The notes under the pieces are model-generated. The model was not told where the DNA came from, searched no databases, and was given only the letters and a program-made list of their open reading frames with translations. A stretch of 64,000 nucleotides of DNA from Mycobacterium sp. ITM-2016-00317 (GTDB taxonomy: Bacteria; Actinomycetota; Actinomycetes; Mycobacteriales; Mycobacteriaceae), in the NCBI RefSeq assembly GCF_002968295.1, contig NZ_CP134399.1, forward strand, positions 5,704,001-5,768,000, written 5' to 3'. Shown piece after piece: positions 1 to 10,069 of the stretch. Each line of letters begins with the position of its first letter. Position 1 is the first letter of the stretch. The position numbers and the translations under genes are program-made.

Positions 1-2
1 GC

Positions 3-71
3 AAACAGCTGCGCGGCAAATTGGCCGAGGTCGCCCGCGACCGGGGCTACCCGTTGCCCGACGCCGCCTGA
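3..71 (+). CDS. C-terminal tail of an unidentified gene (5' end outside window)
   Basis: An open frame runs in from the left edge and ends at a TGA at 69-71, giving a 22-residue tail ending in RGYPLPDAA. It is basic and looks like normal coding sequence, but it is too short to assign a family. It converges on the DMT transporter gene and overlaps its 3' end by about 25 bp, as many convergent pairs in this window do. Confidence 0.4.
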   Translation, partial: KQLRGKLAEVARDRGYPLPDAA

Positions 72-967
72 GCCTTGCCGGCCTCCAGTTGCTCCTCGTA
101 GGCCCCTTCGTCGCGACCCAGCGCGATGGTGCCCGCGACCATCGCCATCGTCGCGACCACCAGGGCGACCGCGTCCCACCGCCCGACGTCGAGATGCTCA
201 CCCAGCACCACCGCCCCGAGCCCGACGGCCACCAGCGGTTCGAGCACCAGCATGGTGGGCACCGAGGTCTGCAGCGACCCGGCGTGGAAGGACGACTGCT
301 GCAGCAGCACCGCCACCACACCCAGCACCGCCAGCAGGTAGAGCACCGGGGTGGTCAGTACCGCGGTGACGCCCTCGTGGGTCAGCAGGTGCATGACCAG
401 CTTCGTCAGCACCGCGACGACACCGAACAGCACCCCGACTGCGACGGCCAGCAGCACCGCACGGACCCATCCGATGATGCGGGTCGCGACGATCACGCAG
501 GCCAGCACCGCGGCGGTGCAGACCACCGCCACCACTGCCGAGGTGGACAGCGACGCCTCGTAGTCGCCGGGGCTGGCCTTGGCCAACACCACGAACACCG
601 CCAGCGCGACGGTGAGCAGCACCGCCCAGGCCCACTCGGCGCGGGTGACCCGCCGGTGCGCCAGCCGGGCGCTCAACGGCAGCGCGAACAGCAGCGCCGA
701 CACCAGTATCGGCTGGACGAGCAGCAGCGACCCGTTAGCCAGGGCGAGCGCCTGGAACACGAAACCCGCGATCGCCGCCGCGGTGCCCGCCCACCACAGC
801 GGCCTGCGCAGCAGGGTCTGGAACATCACCATGCTGACCCCGTGCTCGGCCGGTACGTCGAGGGTGGCTCGCTGCCGTACCACGATCCCGATAGCGAGGA
901 ACACCGCGGCGAGAAACGCCAGCAGCACGGTAAGGCCATGCCCGATCACCCGACAAGGACAGCACAC
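47..967 (-). CDS. DMT-family (EamA-like) membrane transporter
   Basis: This 306-residue protein consists almost entirely of hydrophobic helices, about nine or ten, in two similar halves. That is the usual form of drug/metabolite (DMT/EamA) exporters of the inner membrane. The second half has a motif like those of the family around PTMLVLEPLVAVGLGAVVLGE, and the tail is short, acidic and cytoplasmic. The substrate cannot be inferred. The start is a GTG at 967; another GTG six codons downstream is possible. Convergent with the partial gene at the left edge and divergent from the small membrane protein at 1041. Confidence 0.75.
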   Translation of the reverse strand: MCCPCRVIGHGLTVLLAFLAAVFLAIGIVVRQRATLDVPAEHGVSMVMFQTLLRRPLWWAGTAAAIAGFVFQALALANGSLLLVQPILVSALLFALPLSARLAHRRVTRAEWAWAVLLTVALAVFVVLAKASPGDYEASLSTSAVVAVVCTAAVLACVIVATRIIGWVRAVLLAVAVGVLFGVVAVLTKLVMHLLTHEGVTAVLTTPVLYLLAVLGVVAVLLQQSSFHAGSLQTSVPTMLVLEPLVAVGLGAVVLGEHLDVGRWDAVALVVATMAMVAGTIALGRDEGAYEEQLEAGKAQAASGNG

Positions 968-1040
968 CCGCCGGAGCCACGCCCAGTGTGGTCCGTCTCA
1001 GAATGTGGTCGATCTTGTTTCGGCGCCGGGGAACTGGGGC

Positions 1041-1382
1041 ATGAATGCGGCCATGAACGCGAGACGGATGATCATGATCGCCGGGGTGGCAGTGTTGCTG
1101 GCAGGCGTCATCGCCCTGTTGGTGCCGGTGTCGATCCCGGGCCCCGAAGGCAGCATCGGTTGCGGTAACGGCATCGCCGCGGACCTTTCCCAGGCGCGCG
1201 ACGCCGACAGCGGCAATCTGGCCAACCTGCCGGTGCTCAACGAGATCGTCCCGCACACCGACTACGCGGCCTCGTGCGAGTCGGCGCTGTCGTCGCGCCG
1301 CGCCTGGGCCATCCCGGTGACCGTCGTCGGCCTGGTGGTGCTCGCCGGCTCGTTCTTCGTCGGCGGCCGCGTCCGGACCTGA
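1041..1382 (+). CDS. Small two-helix membrane protein
   Basis: This 113-residue protein has one hydrophobic helix near the N-terminus (about residues 10-30) and one near the C-terminus (about 88-108). They flank an extracytoplasmic loop of about 55 residues that contains two cysteines, around 40 and 78, which could form a disulfide. An ATG at 1041 and a second in-frame ATG at 1053 are both possible. No function is recognised. The family looks like a conserved mycobacterial membrane protein. Confidence 0.65.
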   Translation: MNAAMNARRMIMIAGVAVLLAGVIALLVPVSIPGPEGSIGCGNGIAADLSQARDADSGNLANLPVLNEIVPHTDYAASCESALSSRRAWAIPVTVVGLVVLAGSFFVGGRVRT

Positions 1383-1392
1383 TTCCGACCCG

Positions 1393-1701
1393 TCAGGACG
1401 CGCGTCCGCCGACGACGCGCAGACGTGGGGCCGTCCCGTCCGGGGCGGCCCCTGAGTCCGGCCTCGCATCGGACCCGGTCGGCGCGATCCGGTCGTTGAC
1501 CCGCGCCACCGCGGAGTCCACCCGGTGCACGGCGCGGTCGCAGAGCCCGCTGACGCGATCTCCGGCGGCGTCGACGTCGTCGGCCGCACTGCGCAGATAG
1601 GCGCGGACGGTGACCTGGAACTTCTCCCCGACCAGGCGCAGCCGGCGGCGGAGCCGGTCGTCGACCTCGACGGTGACGTAGGGCAATACCTGGAGCTTCA
1701 T
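1393..1701 (-). CDS. Conserved hypothetical protein, 102 aa
   Basis: A strong purine-rich ribosome-binding site (GGAGGGGAG) precedes the ATG at 1701. The N-terminal 70 residues are charged and probably helical (VEVDDRLRRRLRLVGEKF...), followed by a proline/alanine/glycine-rich tail. There is no signal peptide or membrane segment. I do not recognise the family. The regular spacing of charged residues suggests an amphipathic or envelope-associated helix. Confidence 0.6.
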   Translation of the reverse strand: MKLQVLPYVTVEVDDRLRRRLRLVGEKFQVTVRAYLRSAADDVDAAGDRVSGLCDRAVHRVDSAVARVNDRIAPTGSDARPDSGAAPDGTAPRLRVVGGRAS

Positions 1702-1909
1702 CTGCGGGTCTCCCCTCCGTGGATGACTGAGCCCACCCTAGCCGGGTTCCGGCAAACCCACGTCGGACAGGTTCAGGTCGCGCTGTGCAGCACGACCGGT
1801 TGATCTTGTTTTTGCAATGACCTCCGATCGGCCGAATCGACGGCTAGGCTTCCGCGGCGACCGATCACCGTTTCATCGCGCACAACTGACGGGCGAGGCG
1901 AGCAGTCCC

Positions 1910-3166
1910 ATGCGAAAGTCACCGACCCTTGTGCTCGCCTGTGCCGCACTCCTGGCAGCGTGCTCGACGCCGGCTGAACCCACCGGGCCGAGGCCGGCGC
2001 CGGCCGCCGACGCTCGTGGGGGCGTCCCGCCCGGCTATCCCCTCGACGGCGACGTGGTGGCGCCACTGGTCATCACGACGCTCGGCCCGGACCCGATCCC
2101 GGTCACCGGTACAGACGGCAAGGTCCATGTGGCTTATGAGCTCTCGGTGCTCAACTCCGGCTTCCGGCCCGCGACGATCACGAAGGTCCAGACCCTCGCC
2201 GACGGACCCGACGGCGCCACCGTGGCGACGGTCTCGCAGCGCGAGATCGTCGAACGCACGCTGCTTGTGCCCAATCTGTTGCCCGATCCCGTCACCGAGA
2301 TCCCCGCAGGGCGCACCGCGGTGCTGGTGCTCGACGACGTCTACGACACGCTCACCCAGGTGCCCGCCGAGGTCACGCACCGACTGACCGTCACGCTCGG
2401 TGCGGCGGCACCGGAGTATCACGCGGTGAGCTCGCGCTACCCGGACTCCGTCGCCCAGATCGGCGGAGCGGTCCGCACCGGCACGGCCTCGCCGGTGGTG
2501 ATCGGGCCGCCCCTGGCGGGCGACGGGTGGGTGGCCGGTAATGCGTGCTGCACCGTCTCGACGCACCGCGGGGCCGTGATGGGGGTGGGTGGCAGGCTCA
2601 GCGGCAGCGAGCGCTACGCCATCGACTGGATGCGTGTCGACCCGGCTGACCCGTCCACCACCCACACCGGTGACGGCACGCGCAACGCGGACTACCTGGC
2701 CTACGGCGCCCCGCTGCTGGCCGTGGCCGACGGCACGGTCGCGGCGGTGTCCGGCGGCTACCGGGACGCGGCGCCGCAGGTCGTCACGCCCGACCAGTCC
2801 CTGGCGGAGCTCGGCGGTAATCACGTCATCCTCGACATCGGCGACGGCAACTTCGCTCTCTATGCCCACATGGCCCCGGACTCGGCATCGGTGAAGGTCG
2901 GGGACAAGGTCACCCGCGGCCAGGTGATCGGACGTCTCGGTAACTCCGGCAACACCACCGAAGCCCATCTGCATTTCCACGTGATGCGTGCCCCGGTACC
3001 GCTGTCGAGTGACAACGTGCCTTTCGAGATCGACCGGTTCACCTTCGTCGGATCGATCGGCGACGGGCCTGACGGTCCGCTCTTCGTGCCGGAAGCAGAG
3101 CCGGGCGAGCGCACGGACCAACTGCCGCTGGCCTGGGACGTCGTGAACTTCCCGGCCGCTGCCTAG
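1910..3166 (+). CDS. M23-family metallopeptidase lipoprotein
   Basis: This 418-residue protein begins with a signal peptide ending in a lipobox (LLAAC, Cys about residue 17), so it is probably anchored to the outer face of the membrane. A beta-rich region of about 200 residues follows. The C-terminal domain is a LytM/M23 fold with the paired metal-binding motifs: GGNHVILDIG...LYAHM, then HLHFHVM (the HxH motif). Family members cut peptide cross-links in peptidoglycan or serve as non-catalytic activators; the HxH here is intact, so catalysis is plausible. The start at 1910 is chosen because it gives a clean signal peptide; an open frame extends upstream without one. Confidence 0.8.
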   Translation: MRKSPTLVLACAALLAACSTPAEPTGPRPAPAADARGGVPPGYPLDGDVVAPLVITTLGPDPIPVTGTDGKVHVAYELSVLNSGFRPATITKVQTLADGPDGATVATVSQREIVERTLLVPNLLPDPVTEIPAGRTAVLVLDDVYDTLTQVPAEVTHRLTVTLGAAAPEYHAVSSRYPDSVAQIGGAVRTGTASPVVIGPPLAGDGWVAGNACCTVSTHRGAVMGVGGRLSGSERYAIDWMRVDPADPSTTHTGDGTRNADYLAYGAPLLAVADGTVAAVSGGYRDAAPQVVTPDQSLAELGGNHVILDIGDGNFALYAHMAPDSASVKVGDKVTRGQVIGRLGNSGNTTEAHLHFHVMRAPVPLSSDNVPFEIDRFTFVGSIGDGPDGPLFVPEAEPGERTDQLPLAWDVVNFPAAA

Positions 3167-3212
3167 CGGTGAAGCGTTGGTGGACAGCACATCCCAGCGG
3201 CGCGGCGCGGCA

Positions 3213-4499
3213 TCATGACTGCACCGCCGGCACCTGCGTCAGTGCCCGGCCGGCCGACTCGCGCAGGGTCAGCACCGTGAGCAGGGACAAGACAGCCGCC
3301 GCCATCAGGTAGAAGGCCGGCGCGATCGGGTTCCCGGTGGAGGCGGTGAGCCAGGTGACGACGTAGGGCGTGGTGCCGCCGAACACCGCGACGCAGACGT
3401 TGTAGCCCACCGAGAATCCGCTGAACCGGATCCGGGTGGCGAACAGTTCGACGCCGGCCGACACCGCGCAGGAGATGTACACCGACTCGATGGCCGCCAG
3501 CAGGCAGTGTGCGGCGATGGCCGCGCCCGGCGACCCGGACGTCAGCAGCAGGAACAGCGGGTAGCCGAGCACCACGAACGCCACCGCGCCGCCGATGAGC
3601 AACGGGCGCCGCCCGATCCGGTCCGACAGCGCCGCCAACGGCAGGATCAGCACCAGCGCGACCAGGCAGGCCAGCGTGATCGACGTGAACGACAGCGACT
3701 TGGAGAAGCCCAGCGTCTTGATGAAGTACGTCGGCAGGAACGTGAACACCACGTAGTAGCCGATGTTGAACACGATGAACAGGCCGATCACTTGCAGGAT
3801 CTGGCGCCAGGAGGAGCTGATCGCCTCCCGCAGCGGCGAATCCGCGGTCTTGTCGGCCTTGCTCAGCTCGGCGAACTGCGGGGTGTCGCCCAGCCGCAGG
3901 CGGATGTAGAGCCCCACCAGGCCCAGCGGCCCGGCGATCAGGAACGGGATACGCCAGCCGTAGCTCTCCATCGCCTCGGTGGGCAGCATCGCCTGCAACA
4001 GGGTCACCGTGACCGAGCCCAGCAGGAAGCCGAGCACCCCGGACCACGCCATGAAGGTGATCGTCAGACCGCGGCGGTCGTCCCGGGCGAACTCCGCCAG
4101 ATACACCGCGCCGCCGCCGTATTCGCCGCCCGCCGAGAAGCCCTGCAGGCAGCGGAACAACAGGAGCAGCAGCGGCGCGGCGACCCCGATGCTGTCGTAG
4201 GTCGGCAGCAGGCCGATGCACAGCGTCGCCGCCGACATCAGCAGGATCACCACCGCCAGCACCTTCTGGCGGCCGATGCGGTCGCCGAGCGGGCCGAAGA
4301 AGAAACCGCCGAGCGGCCGCATGAAGAACGCCGCGGCGAAGATCGCGAACGTGTTGAGCAGCGCGGCGGTTTCGTTGCCCGCGGGGAAGAAGTGTGCGGC
4401 GATGAACGTGGCCAGGAACCCGTAGATCGCGAAGTCGAACCACTCGACGGCGTTTCCGATGGACGCACCGGCGACCACCCGGCGGATGTCGGTCTCCAT
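3213..4499 (-). CDS. MFS transporter, metabolite:H+ symporter (MHS/ProP-like) family
   Basis: This 428-residue protein has about twelve membrane helices. It shows the MHS subfamily signatures: [13 protein letters not shown] in helix 1, [10 protein letters not shown] in the helix 2-3 loop, and [18 protein letters not shown] in helix 5. Relatives import organic acids, betaine/proline or aromatic acids with protons; the substrate is not decidable here. A GGGGG-type ribosome-binding site lies just before the ATG at 4499. Transcribed alone, convergent with the M23 lipoprotein. Confidence 0.85.
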   Translation of the reverse strand: METDIRRVVAGASIGNAVEWFDFAIYGFLATFIAAHFFPAGNETAALLNTFAIFAAAFFMRPLGGFFFGPLGDRIGRQKVLAVVILLMSAATLCIGLLPTYDSIGVAAPLLLLLFRCLQGFSAGGEYGGGAVYLAEFARDDRRGLTITFMAWSGVLGFLLGSVTVTLLQAMLPTEAMESYGWRIPFLIAGPLGLVGLYIRLRLGDTPQFAELSKADKTADSPLREAISSSWRQILQVIGLFIVFNIGYYVVFTFLPTYFIKTLGFSKSLSFTSITLACLVALVLILPLAALSDRIGRRPLLIGGAVAFVVLGYPLFLLLTSGSPGAAIAAHCLLAAIESVYISCAVSAGVELFATRIRFSGFSVGYNVCVAVFGGTTPYVVTWLTASTGNPIAPAFYLMAAAVLSLLTVLTLRESAGRALTQVPAVQS

Positions 4500-4576
4500 G
4501 TCGAACCCCCGAAATTAAGCGTGGCGCTGAGCATTTCGCTTACCGCGTGCTCTCTCGACGCGGCGCTGGGGGCAAC

Positions 4577-5371
4577 CTATCGCTTCGCCGCCTTCACCGC
4601 CTCGGCGGCCTGCCGACTGGCCTGTTTGCCTGCGGCATAGGCGTCCTCAGCCGCCTCCAGAGCCTGCTCGGCATCGGCCAGAGCCTGTTCGGCGTCGGCC
4701 AGCCGGCGCCGGGCGTCGTCGCGGCGCAGACGCGCCCTGGCCAGATCGGACTGCAACTCGCCTAACGCGGCGTCGGCCTCGGACCTGGCCCGTTCGGCAG
4801 CCGCCACAGCGGCCCGCGCCTCCCGCGACCTCTCCTTCGGCGGGGCCTGCTCGGCACGCGTCTTCTCCCGGGATCCGGACCCGCCGGACACCGCGGCGCT
4901 GAACCCGAAATCGCCGAAGCCGGACCACTGTTCGGCCTTGCTGAGCCGGCCGAGCCGTTCGGCGACCTCGGGATCGGCGATCGCGGCCTGCAGCGTCGAC
5001 GTCACGTCCTCGCGCAGCGCGGCCGGCGGCGACGCGATGCCGGCCTGGCGCAGCGCGGTGCGGGCCAGGTCGTCGACGAGCCTGCGCTGTTCGGCGGTCA
5101 GTGCCCGGATCGTCGCGCCGTCCATCGCGGCGTGCGCCTCACGCAGCCGGGCGCCGAGGTCGGCCAGCGCCGATTTCGCCGTCCCACCCAGCACGAGCGC
5201 GTTGACCACGTAAGCGGCCGTCGTGGGCTTGCGGGCGGCGCCGATCCGGCGGGCCGCGTCGGCGTCACCGCTCTTCTTCGCCGCGGCGGCCAGCCTCTTG
5301 CGTACCTGCGTGAACTCCCCGGGCGCGACTGAGTAGAGCTCGTCGAGCGCGTCGTCCACCGGGGAGGACAC
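4577..5371 (-). CDS. Alanine-rich coiled-coil protein
   Basis: This 264-residue protein has a helical N-terminal domain (residues 1-150, rich in R/K/A) and a long coiled coil (about 175-260) in which ADAEQALADAEQALEAAEDA-type heptads repeat. There is no signal peptide. The family is seen in actinobacteria but I do not know its role. The GTG start at 5371 lies only 4 bp from the stop expected for the GH65 gene if its suspected 3' frameshift is corrected, so the two genes are probably one operon. Confidence 0.6.
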   Translation of the reverse strand: MSSPVDDALDELYSVAPGEFTQVRKRLAAAAKKSGDADAARRIGAARKPTTAAYVVNALVLGGTAKSALADLGARLREAHAAMDGATIRALTAEQRRLVDDLARTALRQAGIASPPAALREDVTSTLQAAIADPEVAERLGRLSKAEQWSGFGDFGFSAAVSGGSGSREKTRAEQAPPKERSREARAAVAAAERARSEADAALGELQSDLARARLRRDDARRRLADAEQALADAEQALEAAEDAYAAGKQASRQAAEAVKAAKR

Positions 5372-5411
5372 CGGTCAGCCCTGCTGGTCCGTCGTGCGCC
5401 TACGCAACGGT

Positions 5412-7742
5412 TCACGACCCGGTGGCTGCGGAGGCGGGGGCAGCAGCGGAACCCGCGGCCGCACCGGCACCTCGGTCGGCTGCTCGGTGCTGAGCTCGAA
5501 GAGGCTCTCCGGCATGGCGGATCGTCAACGCGCCGTGCGGCCCGTCCCGCAGCGTGTAGGTGACCTTCTTGTGGTCGGCGGCGACCGTGACGCGAAAACC
5601 GCGCCAGCGCAACCGGAAACACAGCCGGGTGATCCCGTCGGGCAGGTGCGGGTCGAGCTCCAGCATCCCTTGGTCGTCGCGCAGTCCGCCGAACCCGGCG
5701 ACCAGCGCCGTCCAGCTGCCGGCCAGCGAGGCCAGGTGCAGCCCGTCGCCGGTGTTGTTGTGCAGGTCGCGCAGGTCGATCAGCGCGGCCTCGTAGGCGT
5801 AGTCGTGTGCCAGTTGCATGTGGCCCACCTCGGCGCACATCACCGCCTGGGTGCACGCCGACAGCGACGAGTCCCTGGTGGTCCGGCGTTCGTAGTAGTC
5901 GACGTTGCGGGCCTTCTGCTCCGGGGTGAACGCGTGGCTCTGCCACTGCATCGCCAGCACCAGGTCGGCCTGCTTGATCACCTGCGCGGGATAGAGCCGC
6001 ACGTACGGTTCATGCAGCAGCAGAGGGTATTGGGTGTTCGCGTGGAAGTCCCACTCCCGCAGCAGGGTGAATCCCTCGCACTGCGGATGCACGCCCAGTT
6101 CCTCGTCGTAGGGGATGTGCACGGCGGCGGCCGCGTCCCGCCACGACGCGGTCTCCTCGTTGTCGACGTCGAGTTCGACGGCGGCCTCCGGGCGGCGGGT
6201 GCACGCGTCGGCCGCGATGCGCAGGTTGGCCGCGGCCATCAGGTTGGTGAACACGTTGTCGCGCACGACAGCGGTGTACTCGTCGGGGCCGGTGACGCCG
6301 TCGATGCGCCACCGCCCGTAGCGGTCGTGGTGCCCCAGCGACATCCACAGCCGGGCGGTGTCGACGAGAACGGTGAGCCCGCACTCCTTTTCCAGCGTGT
6401 CGTCGCCGGTGACCACCCGGTACCGTTCGAACGCCATCGCGATGTCGGCGTTGATGTGGAATCCGGCGGTGCCCGCAGGCCAGTACGCGGAGCACTCCTC
6501 GCCCTGGATGGTGCGCCACGGGAAGCTCGCGCCCCGCAGGTCGAGCTCGTTGGCGCGATCCCGTGCCAGATCCAGTGTGGAGGCCCGCCAGCGCAGCGCG
6601 TCGGCGGCCGCCCGCGGGGCGGTGTAGGTCAGCACCGGAAGCACGAATCCCTCGGTGTCCCAGAACGCGTGGCCGTCGTAGCCGGTCCCGGTCAGTCCCT
6701 TGCCCGCGATCGCGCGCCGCTCGGCGCGGGCGCTGGCCTGCAGCACGTGGAACAGCCCGAACCGGACGGCCTGCTGGCAGTCCGCGTCGCCCTCGACCTC
6801 CACGTCGGCGGAGTCCCAGAATTCGTCGAGGTATTCGCGTTGGGACCGCAGCAGCCCGTCCCACCCGGTGTAGCGGGCTCCGGCGATGGCGGCGGCGACC
6901 TGGTCGCGCAGCGCCGGACGTGAGCGCAGGCTCGACCATCCGTAGGCCAGGTATTTCACCAGACGAAGCTGCTCACCGGCTTTCAGTGCGGTCACCACCG
7001 TGGTCCTGGCCCAGTCGTCGCCCGCGTCGCCGCTGACGTCCACCCGGCCGGGCCCCTCGATGACGTGGTCCATCGCCGCGGCCATCGTCAGTTCGCTGGA
7101 CCGGGTGCGGTGGATCAGCATCGCGCCGCGCTCGCTGACCTCGTGCTGCATCGCCTCCAGCGGCCTGGTCAGCACCGCGGCGACCCGCGGATCGGCCGAC
7201 GACGAGGGCTGGTCCTCGTTGGCGACCAACTCCGACTGCACCGTCAGCAGCACGTCGTCGACGGCCTCGACGGTGTACTCGATGGCGGCCAGGCTGCGCT
7301 GGGTCAGCGACACCAGCCGCGTGCTGCGCACCCGCACCCGGCTGCCTGCCGGGGTCGTCCAGTCCGCGGTCCGGGTCAGCGTGCCCGCACGCAGGTCGAG
7401 ACTCCGGTCGTGGGAATGCAGTTGGCCGTACCGGACGTCGAACGGCTCGTCGTCGACCAGCAGCCTGATCAGCTTGCCGTTGGTGACGTCGACGATGCTC
7501 TGCCCGTCCTCGGGATAACCGAACCCCGCCTCCGCGTAGGGCAGCGGCCGGGTCTCGTAGAACCCGTTCAGGTAGGTGCCCGGCAGCCCGTGCGGCTCGC
7601 CCTCGTCGAGATTGCCGCGTAACCCGATGTGCCCGTTGGACAGCGCGAACAGCGACTCGGTCTGCGGCAGCAGATCGAGCCTCAGCTTCGTCTCCCGGAC
7701 GCACCAGGGCTCGACGGGGAAGGCGTCGTCGGTGATCATCAT
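5412..7742 (-). CDS. GH65 disaccharide phosphorylase (trehalose/kojibiose/maltose type)
   Basis: This 776-residue protein has the three-part GH65 layout: an N-terminal beta-sandwich, an (alpha/alpha)6 barrel and a C-terminal beta domain. The general-acid glutamate is in GPDEYT (Glu488), matching the catalytic site of maltose phosphorylases. Family members phosphorolyse alpha-glucosyl disaccharides to beta-glucose 1-phosphate and glucose. The upstream gene encodes a beta-phosphoglucomutase-like HAD enzyme and overlaps by 4 bp, a classic pairing for using that product. The last about 30 residues look wrong (alanine-rich). Another frame from about 5510 to 5375 encodes a proline-rich tail ([13 protein letters not shown]) that I recall from actinobacterial members, so a 3' indel is likely. 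Confidence 0.85.
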   Translation of the reverse strand: MMITDDAFPVEPWCVRETKLRLDLLPQTESLFALSNGHIGLRGNLDEGEPHGLPGTYLNGFYETRPLPYAEAGFGYPEDGQSIVDVTNGKLIRLLVDDEPFDVRYGQLHSHDRSLDLRAGTLTRTADWTTPAGSRVRVRSTRLVSLTQRSLAAIEYTVEAVDDVLLTVQSELVANEDQPSSSADPRVAAVLTRPLEAMQHEVSERGAMLIHRTRSSELTMAAAMDHVIEGPGRVDVSGDAGDDWARTTVVTALKAGEQLRLVKYLAYGWSSLRSRPALRDQVAAAIAGARYTGWDGLLRSQREYLDEFWDSADVEVEGDADCQQAVRFGLFHVLQASARAERRAIAGKGLTGTGYDGHAFWDTEGFVLPVLTYTAPRAAADALRWRASTLDLARDRANELDLRGASFPWRTIQGEECSAYWPAGTAGFHINADIAMAFERYRVVTGDDTLEKECGLTVLVDTARLWMSLGHHDRYGRWRIDGVTGPDEYTAVVRDNVFTNLMAAANLRIAADACTRRPEAAVELDVDNEETASWRDAAAAVHIPYDEELGVHPQCEGFTLLREWDFHANTQYPLLLHEPYVRLYPAQVIKQADLVLAMQWQSHAFTPEQKARNVDYYERRTTRDSSLSACTQAVMCAEVGHMQLAHDYAYEAALIDLRDLHNNTGDGLHLASLAGSWTALVAGFGGLRDDQGMLELDPHLPDGITRLCFRLRWRGFRVTVAADHKKVTYTLRDGPHGALTIRHAGEPLRAQHRAADRGAGAAAGSAAAPASAATGS

Positions 7743-8449
7743 GGTCGGAGCAGCTCCCCGAGGTCGGTGACGACGATATCGGCGCCGTTGTCCCGCAACG
7801 CTTCTGACTGGCCTGTCCGGTCCACACCGACCACCAGGCCGAATCCTCCCGCACGCCCGGCGGTCACTCCGGACAACGCGTCCTCGAACACCGCCGCCTC
7901 GGCCGGCGCGACGTCGAGCAGTTCTGCGGCACGCAGGAACGAATCCGGTGCCGGTTTACCCGGCAGGTTCTCCTCACCCAACGTGACGCCGTCGACCCGC
8001 GCCTCGACGTAGACGTCGAGGCCGGTCAGCGCGAGCACCTCGGCGGTGTTGGCGCTCGAGGAGACCACCGCGCGTCGCAGACCCGCGTCGGTGGCCGCCT
8101 GCAGATAGCGGCGCGAGCCCTCGAACACCGTGACGCCGTCGCGGTGCAGGCTGTCGTTGAACATCAGGTTCTTGCGCTCCCCCAACTCGACCACGGTCGC
8201 GTCGTCGGGGGTGAGCCCGCGACTGCCCAGAAACGAGCGGATCCCGTCCAGGCGCGGTTTTCCGTCGACGTATCGCTCGTAGTCCGCGCCGGCGTCGAAC
8301 GGCACGAACGGCGTGTCGGGCGGGCCGGTGTCGCGCAGGTACTCGTCGAACATCGCCTTCCAGGCTCGGCGGTGCACGCTCGCGGTGTCGGTCAGCACGC
8401 CGTCGAGGTCGAACAGGCAGGCGCGGATGCTGTCAGGTAAGCCGAGCAT
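7739..8449 (-). CDS. HAD-superfamily hydrolase, beta-phosphoglucomutase-like
   Basis: This 236-residue protein has the HAD motifs in order. The nucleophile/acid pair is in [13 protein letters not shown] helical cap follows, then motif II in VVSSSAN, the lysine in GKPAPDSF and the acidic motif in VFEDALSG. Aspartates spaced DxD followed by a C1-type cap are typical of sugar-phosphate phosphatases and beta-phosphoglucomutases. It overlaps the GH65 phosphorylase by 4 bp (ATGA), so the two are probably translated together and may turn beta-glucose 1-phosphate into glucose 6-phosphate. The ATG at 8449 puts the DxD at the usual distance from the N-terminus; the frame is open upstream but non-homologous. 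Confidence 0.8.
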   Translation of the reverse strand: MLGLPDSIRACLFDLDGVLTDTASVHRRAWKAMFDEYLRDTGPPDTPFVPFDAGADYERYVDGKPRLDGIRSFLGSRGLTPDDATVVELGERKNLMFNDSLHRDGVTVFEGSRRYLQAATDAGLRRAVVSSSANTAEVLALTGLDVYVEARVDGVTLGEENLPGKPAPDSFLRAAELLDVAPAEAAVFEDALSGVTAGRAGGFGLVVGVDRTGQSEALRDNGADIVVTDLGELLRP

Positions 8450-8484
8450 CCACCACTCATACCCTGTTTCGGCTCCCGGCCCGG

Positions 8485-9354
8485 TCAGGCGAGCCCGAGC
8501 ATCGTCCGCAACTCCGCGGTGCGCCACACCACCAGCCCGACGAACAGCACAAGCAGGCCGACCGCCGCGCCCGCCTGCACCAGGTTGCGCTGCTTCCGCG
8601 GGGCGTAGACGAACGCCGCGGCCACCACCGCACCGGTCACCAGCCCGCCGACGTGTCCCTGCCAGCTGATGTTCTGCGACGTGAACAACGGGATCAGGAA
8701 GGTGAACGCCAGGTTCAGCCCGATGATCGCCAGCACCGAGCGCACATCCATGTTCAGTTTGCGGCCCACCACGAAGGTCGCCCCGAACAGCCCGAACACC
8801 GCCCCGGACGCCCCGGCGGTCAGCGCGTTGAAGGTCAGCAGGTACACCAGCACCGAGCCGCCCAGCGCGCTGAGCAGATACAGCGCGACGAACCGCAGCC
8901 GGCCCAGCGCGTACTCCAGCGGCGGGCCCACGAAGTAGAGCGCCAGCATGTTGAACGCGATGTGGGTGACGCTGAAATGCAGGAACGCCGAGGTGACCAG
9001 CCGGTACAACTCGCCGTCGGCGGCGGCGGGCGGCCACAGCCCCAGCGCGCGTTCCAGGTTCGGCGAGGCCATCTGCAACGCGAACATCACCAGGTTGACC
9101 GCGATCAGCACGTAGGTCACCAGCGGCGTCGTCGACCGGGCCACTCTGGCGCCGACGGCGTTGGTGACGGGGCGCGCGGTCTGAGCGCCGGCCGAGACGC
9201 AATCGGCGCACTGGTGGCCCACCGCGGCGTCGTGCATGCACTCCGGGCAGATGTAGCGGTTGCAGCGGGTGCATCGGACGTAGGTCTGCCGGTCCGGGTG
9301 CCGGTAGCAGGTCGGGACCGCGGCCGGGGTGCCCGACGGGTACGGATAGGTCAT
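8485..9354 (-). CDS. Rhomboid-family intramembrane serine protease with N-terminal zinc ribbon
   Basis: This 289-residue protein starts with a cytoplasmic Cys/His-rich segment (CYRHP...CTRC...CPEC...CADC), a likely double zinc-binding B-box-like module. A six-helix rhomboid core follows. The catalytic serine is in GASGAVFG and the histidine in [19 protein letters not shown] supplies the conserved His/Asn of the oxyanion site. Rhomboids cleave transmembrane helices within the bilayer. The ATG at 9354 lies next to the stop of the VOC gene (9356), so the two are probably co-transcribed. Confidence 0.85.
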   Translation of the reverse strand: MTYPYPSGTPAAVPTCYRHPDRQTYVRCTRCNRYICPECMHDAAVGHQCADCVSAGAQTARPVTNAVGARVARSTTPLVTYVLIAVNLVMFALQMASPNLERALGLWPPAAADGELYRLVTSAFLHFSVTHIAFNMLALYFVGPPLEYALGRLRFVALYLLSALGGSVLVYLLTFNALTAGASGAVFGLFGATFVVGRKLNMDVRSVLAIIGLNLAFTFLIPLFTSQNISWQGHVGGLVTGAVVAAAFVYAPRKQRNLVQAGAAVGLLVLFVGLVVWRTAELRTMLGLA

Positions 9355-9355
9355 G

Positions 9356-9763
9356 TCAGAGCGTCCCGAACAGCTCGAGGTGGTTGCCGTCGGGATCGGC
9401 GACGAACATCCAGCCCATCCCCGGCACGGGTGCGAACTCGGTGAGCGGCTCCACCACCTGGTAGTCGGAGGCCTCGAACGCGGCGGCGACCTCCCGCAGG
9501 CCGTTGACGCCGATCGTGAAGTAGCGCAGCCCCGCCTGGGCGCGGCCACCGCCCGGGGCGGCCGGGGCCGGCGGCGGTGAGGTGTAGGTGACGAGTTTGA
9601 GCACGCTGCCACCCAGCGAGTAGCGGCGCTGCGAGCCGCCGTCGAATTCGATCTCGCCCTGCGGCTCGAGCTCGAGGAACCCTTCGTAGAAGGCGACCAT
9701 CGGCTCCGGGTCGGTGGTGACGAGGCCCACCTCGATGCCAGGCGTGAGCAGGTCCAGTTTCAC
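9356..9763 (-). CDS. VOC-superfamily (glyoxalase/bleomycin-resistance-like) protein
   Basis: About 135 residues with two beta-alpha-beta-beta-beta modules: VGLVTTDPEPMVAFYEGFL at the N-terminus and the typical ending WMFVADPDGNHLELFGTL, which carries the last metal-ligand Glu. A specific substrate cannot be assigned. The GTG at 9763 is preferred because the frame upstream of it (to 9823) is arginine-rich and not VOC-like; a GTG at 9769 is almost equally good. First gene of the minus-strand run towards rhomboid, HAD and GH65. Confidence 0.7.
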   Translation of the reverse strand: MKLDLLTPGIEVGLVTTDPEPMVAFYEGFLELEPQGEIEFDGGSQRRYSLGGSVLKLVTYTSPPPAPAAPGGGRAQAGLRYFTIGVNGLREVAAAFEASDYQVVEPLTEFAPVPGMGWMFVADPDGNHLELFGTL

Positions 9764-10069
9764 GATCACCAACCTATCTCGCGTCCGAGCGGCACTTGCT
9801 CGATCACAATTCGGTGACGACACAGATCACGATCAGTTAAGCAATCGCGGCAAATTCTGAGAGGTTTCAGAGTTTACAAACGGATCCGGCCGGAATTCGG
9901 CCGCGAACGGCCCGGATTGAGGCCGATGTCACGCCCGCAGAATGTAACGTTCGGCCGGAGAACGCCGTGGGCCCAATGGATTACGTTTGACCACTTCAGA
10001 TCTCGGTTACCTTGGATTTCAGGCGGGGGACGTAGTAACCGATCCAACATTCGAAGGACCCAATCAATC
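9764..10069. promoter_or_regulatory. 306-bp divergent intergenic region upstream of the haem-binding protein gene
   Basis: No gene is visible. The stretch is clearly less GC-rich than its surroundings. It contains a possible promoter for the rightward gene: TTGACC at 9987-9992 and TACCTT at 10008-10013, with a short 15-bp spacer. The 7-bp arms CGGTTAC (10004-10010) and GTAACCG (10035-10041) are perfectly complementary and 24 nt apart, so the start of the leader could form a hairpin or bind a regulator. A GAAGGA ribosome-binding site lies at about 10052. Confidence 0.4.

Noticed and set aside
9764..10069. Riboswitch (c-di-AMP type) upstream of the haem-binding protein gene
   Set aside because: Only one pair of complementary arms is visible; I could not match the conserved core of any riboswitch class.
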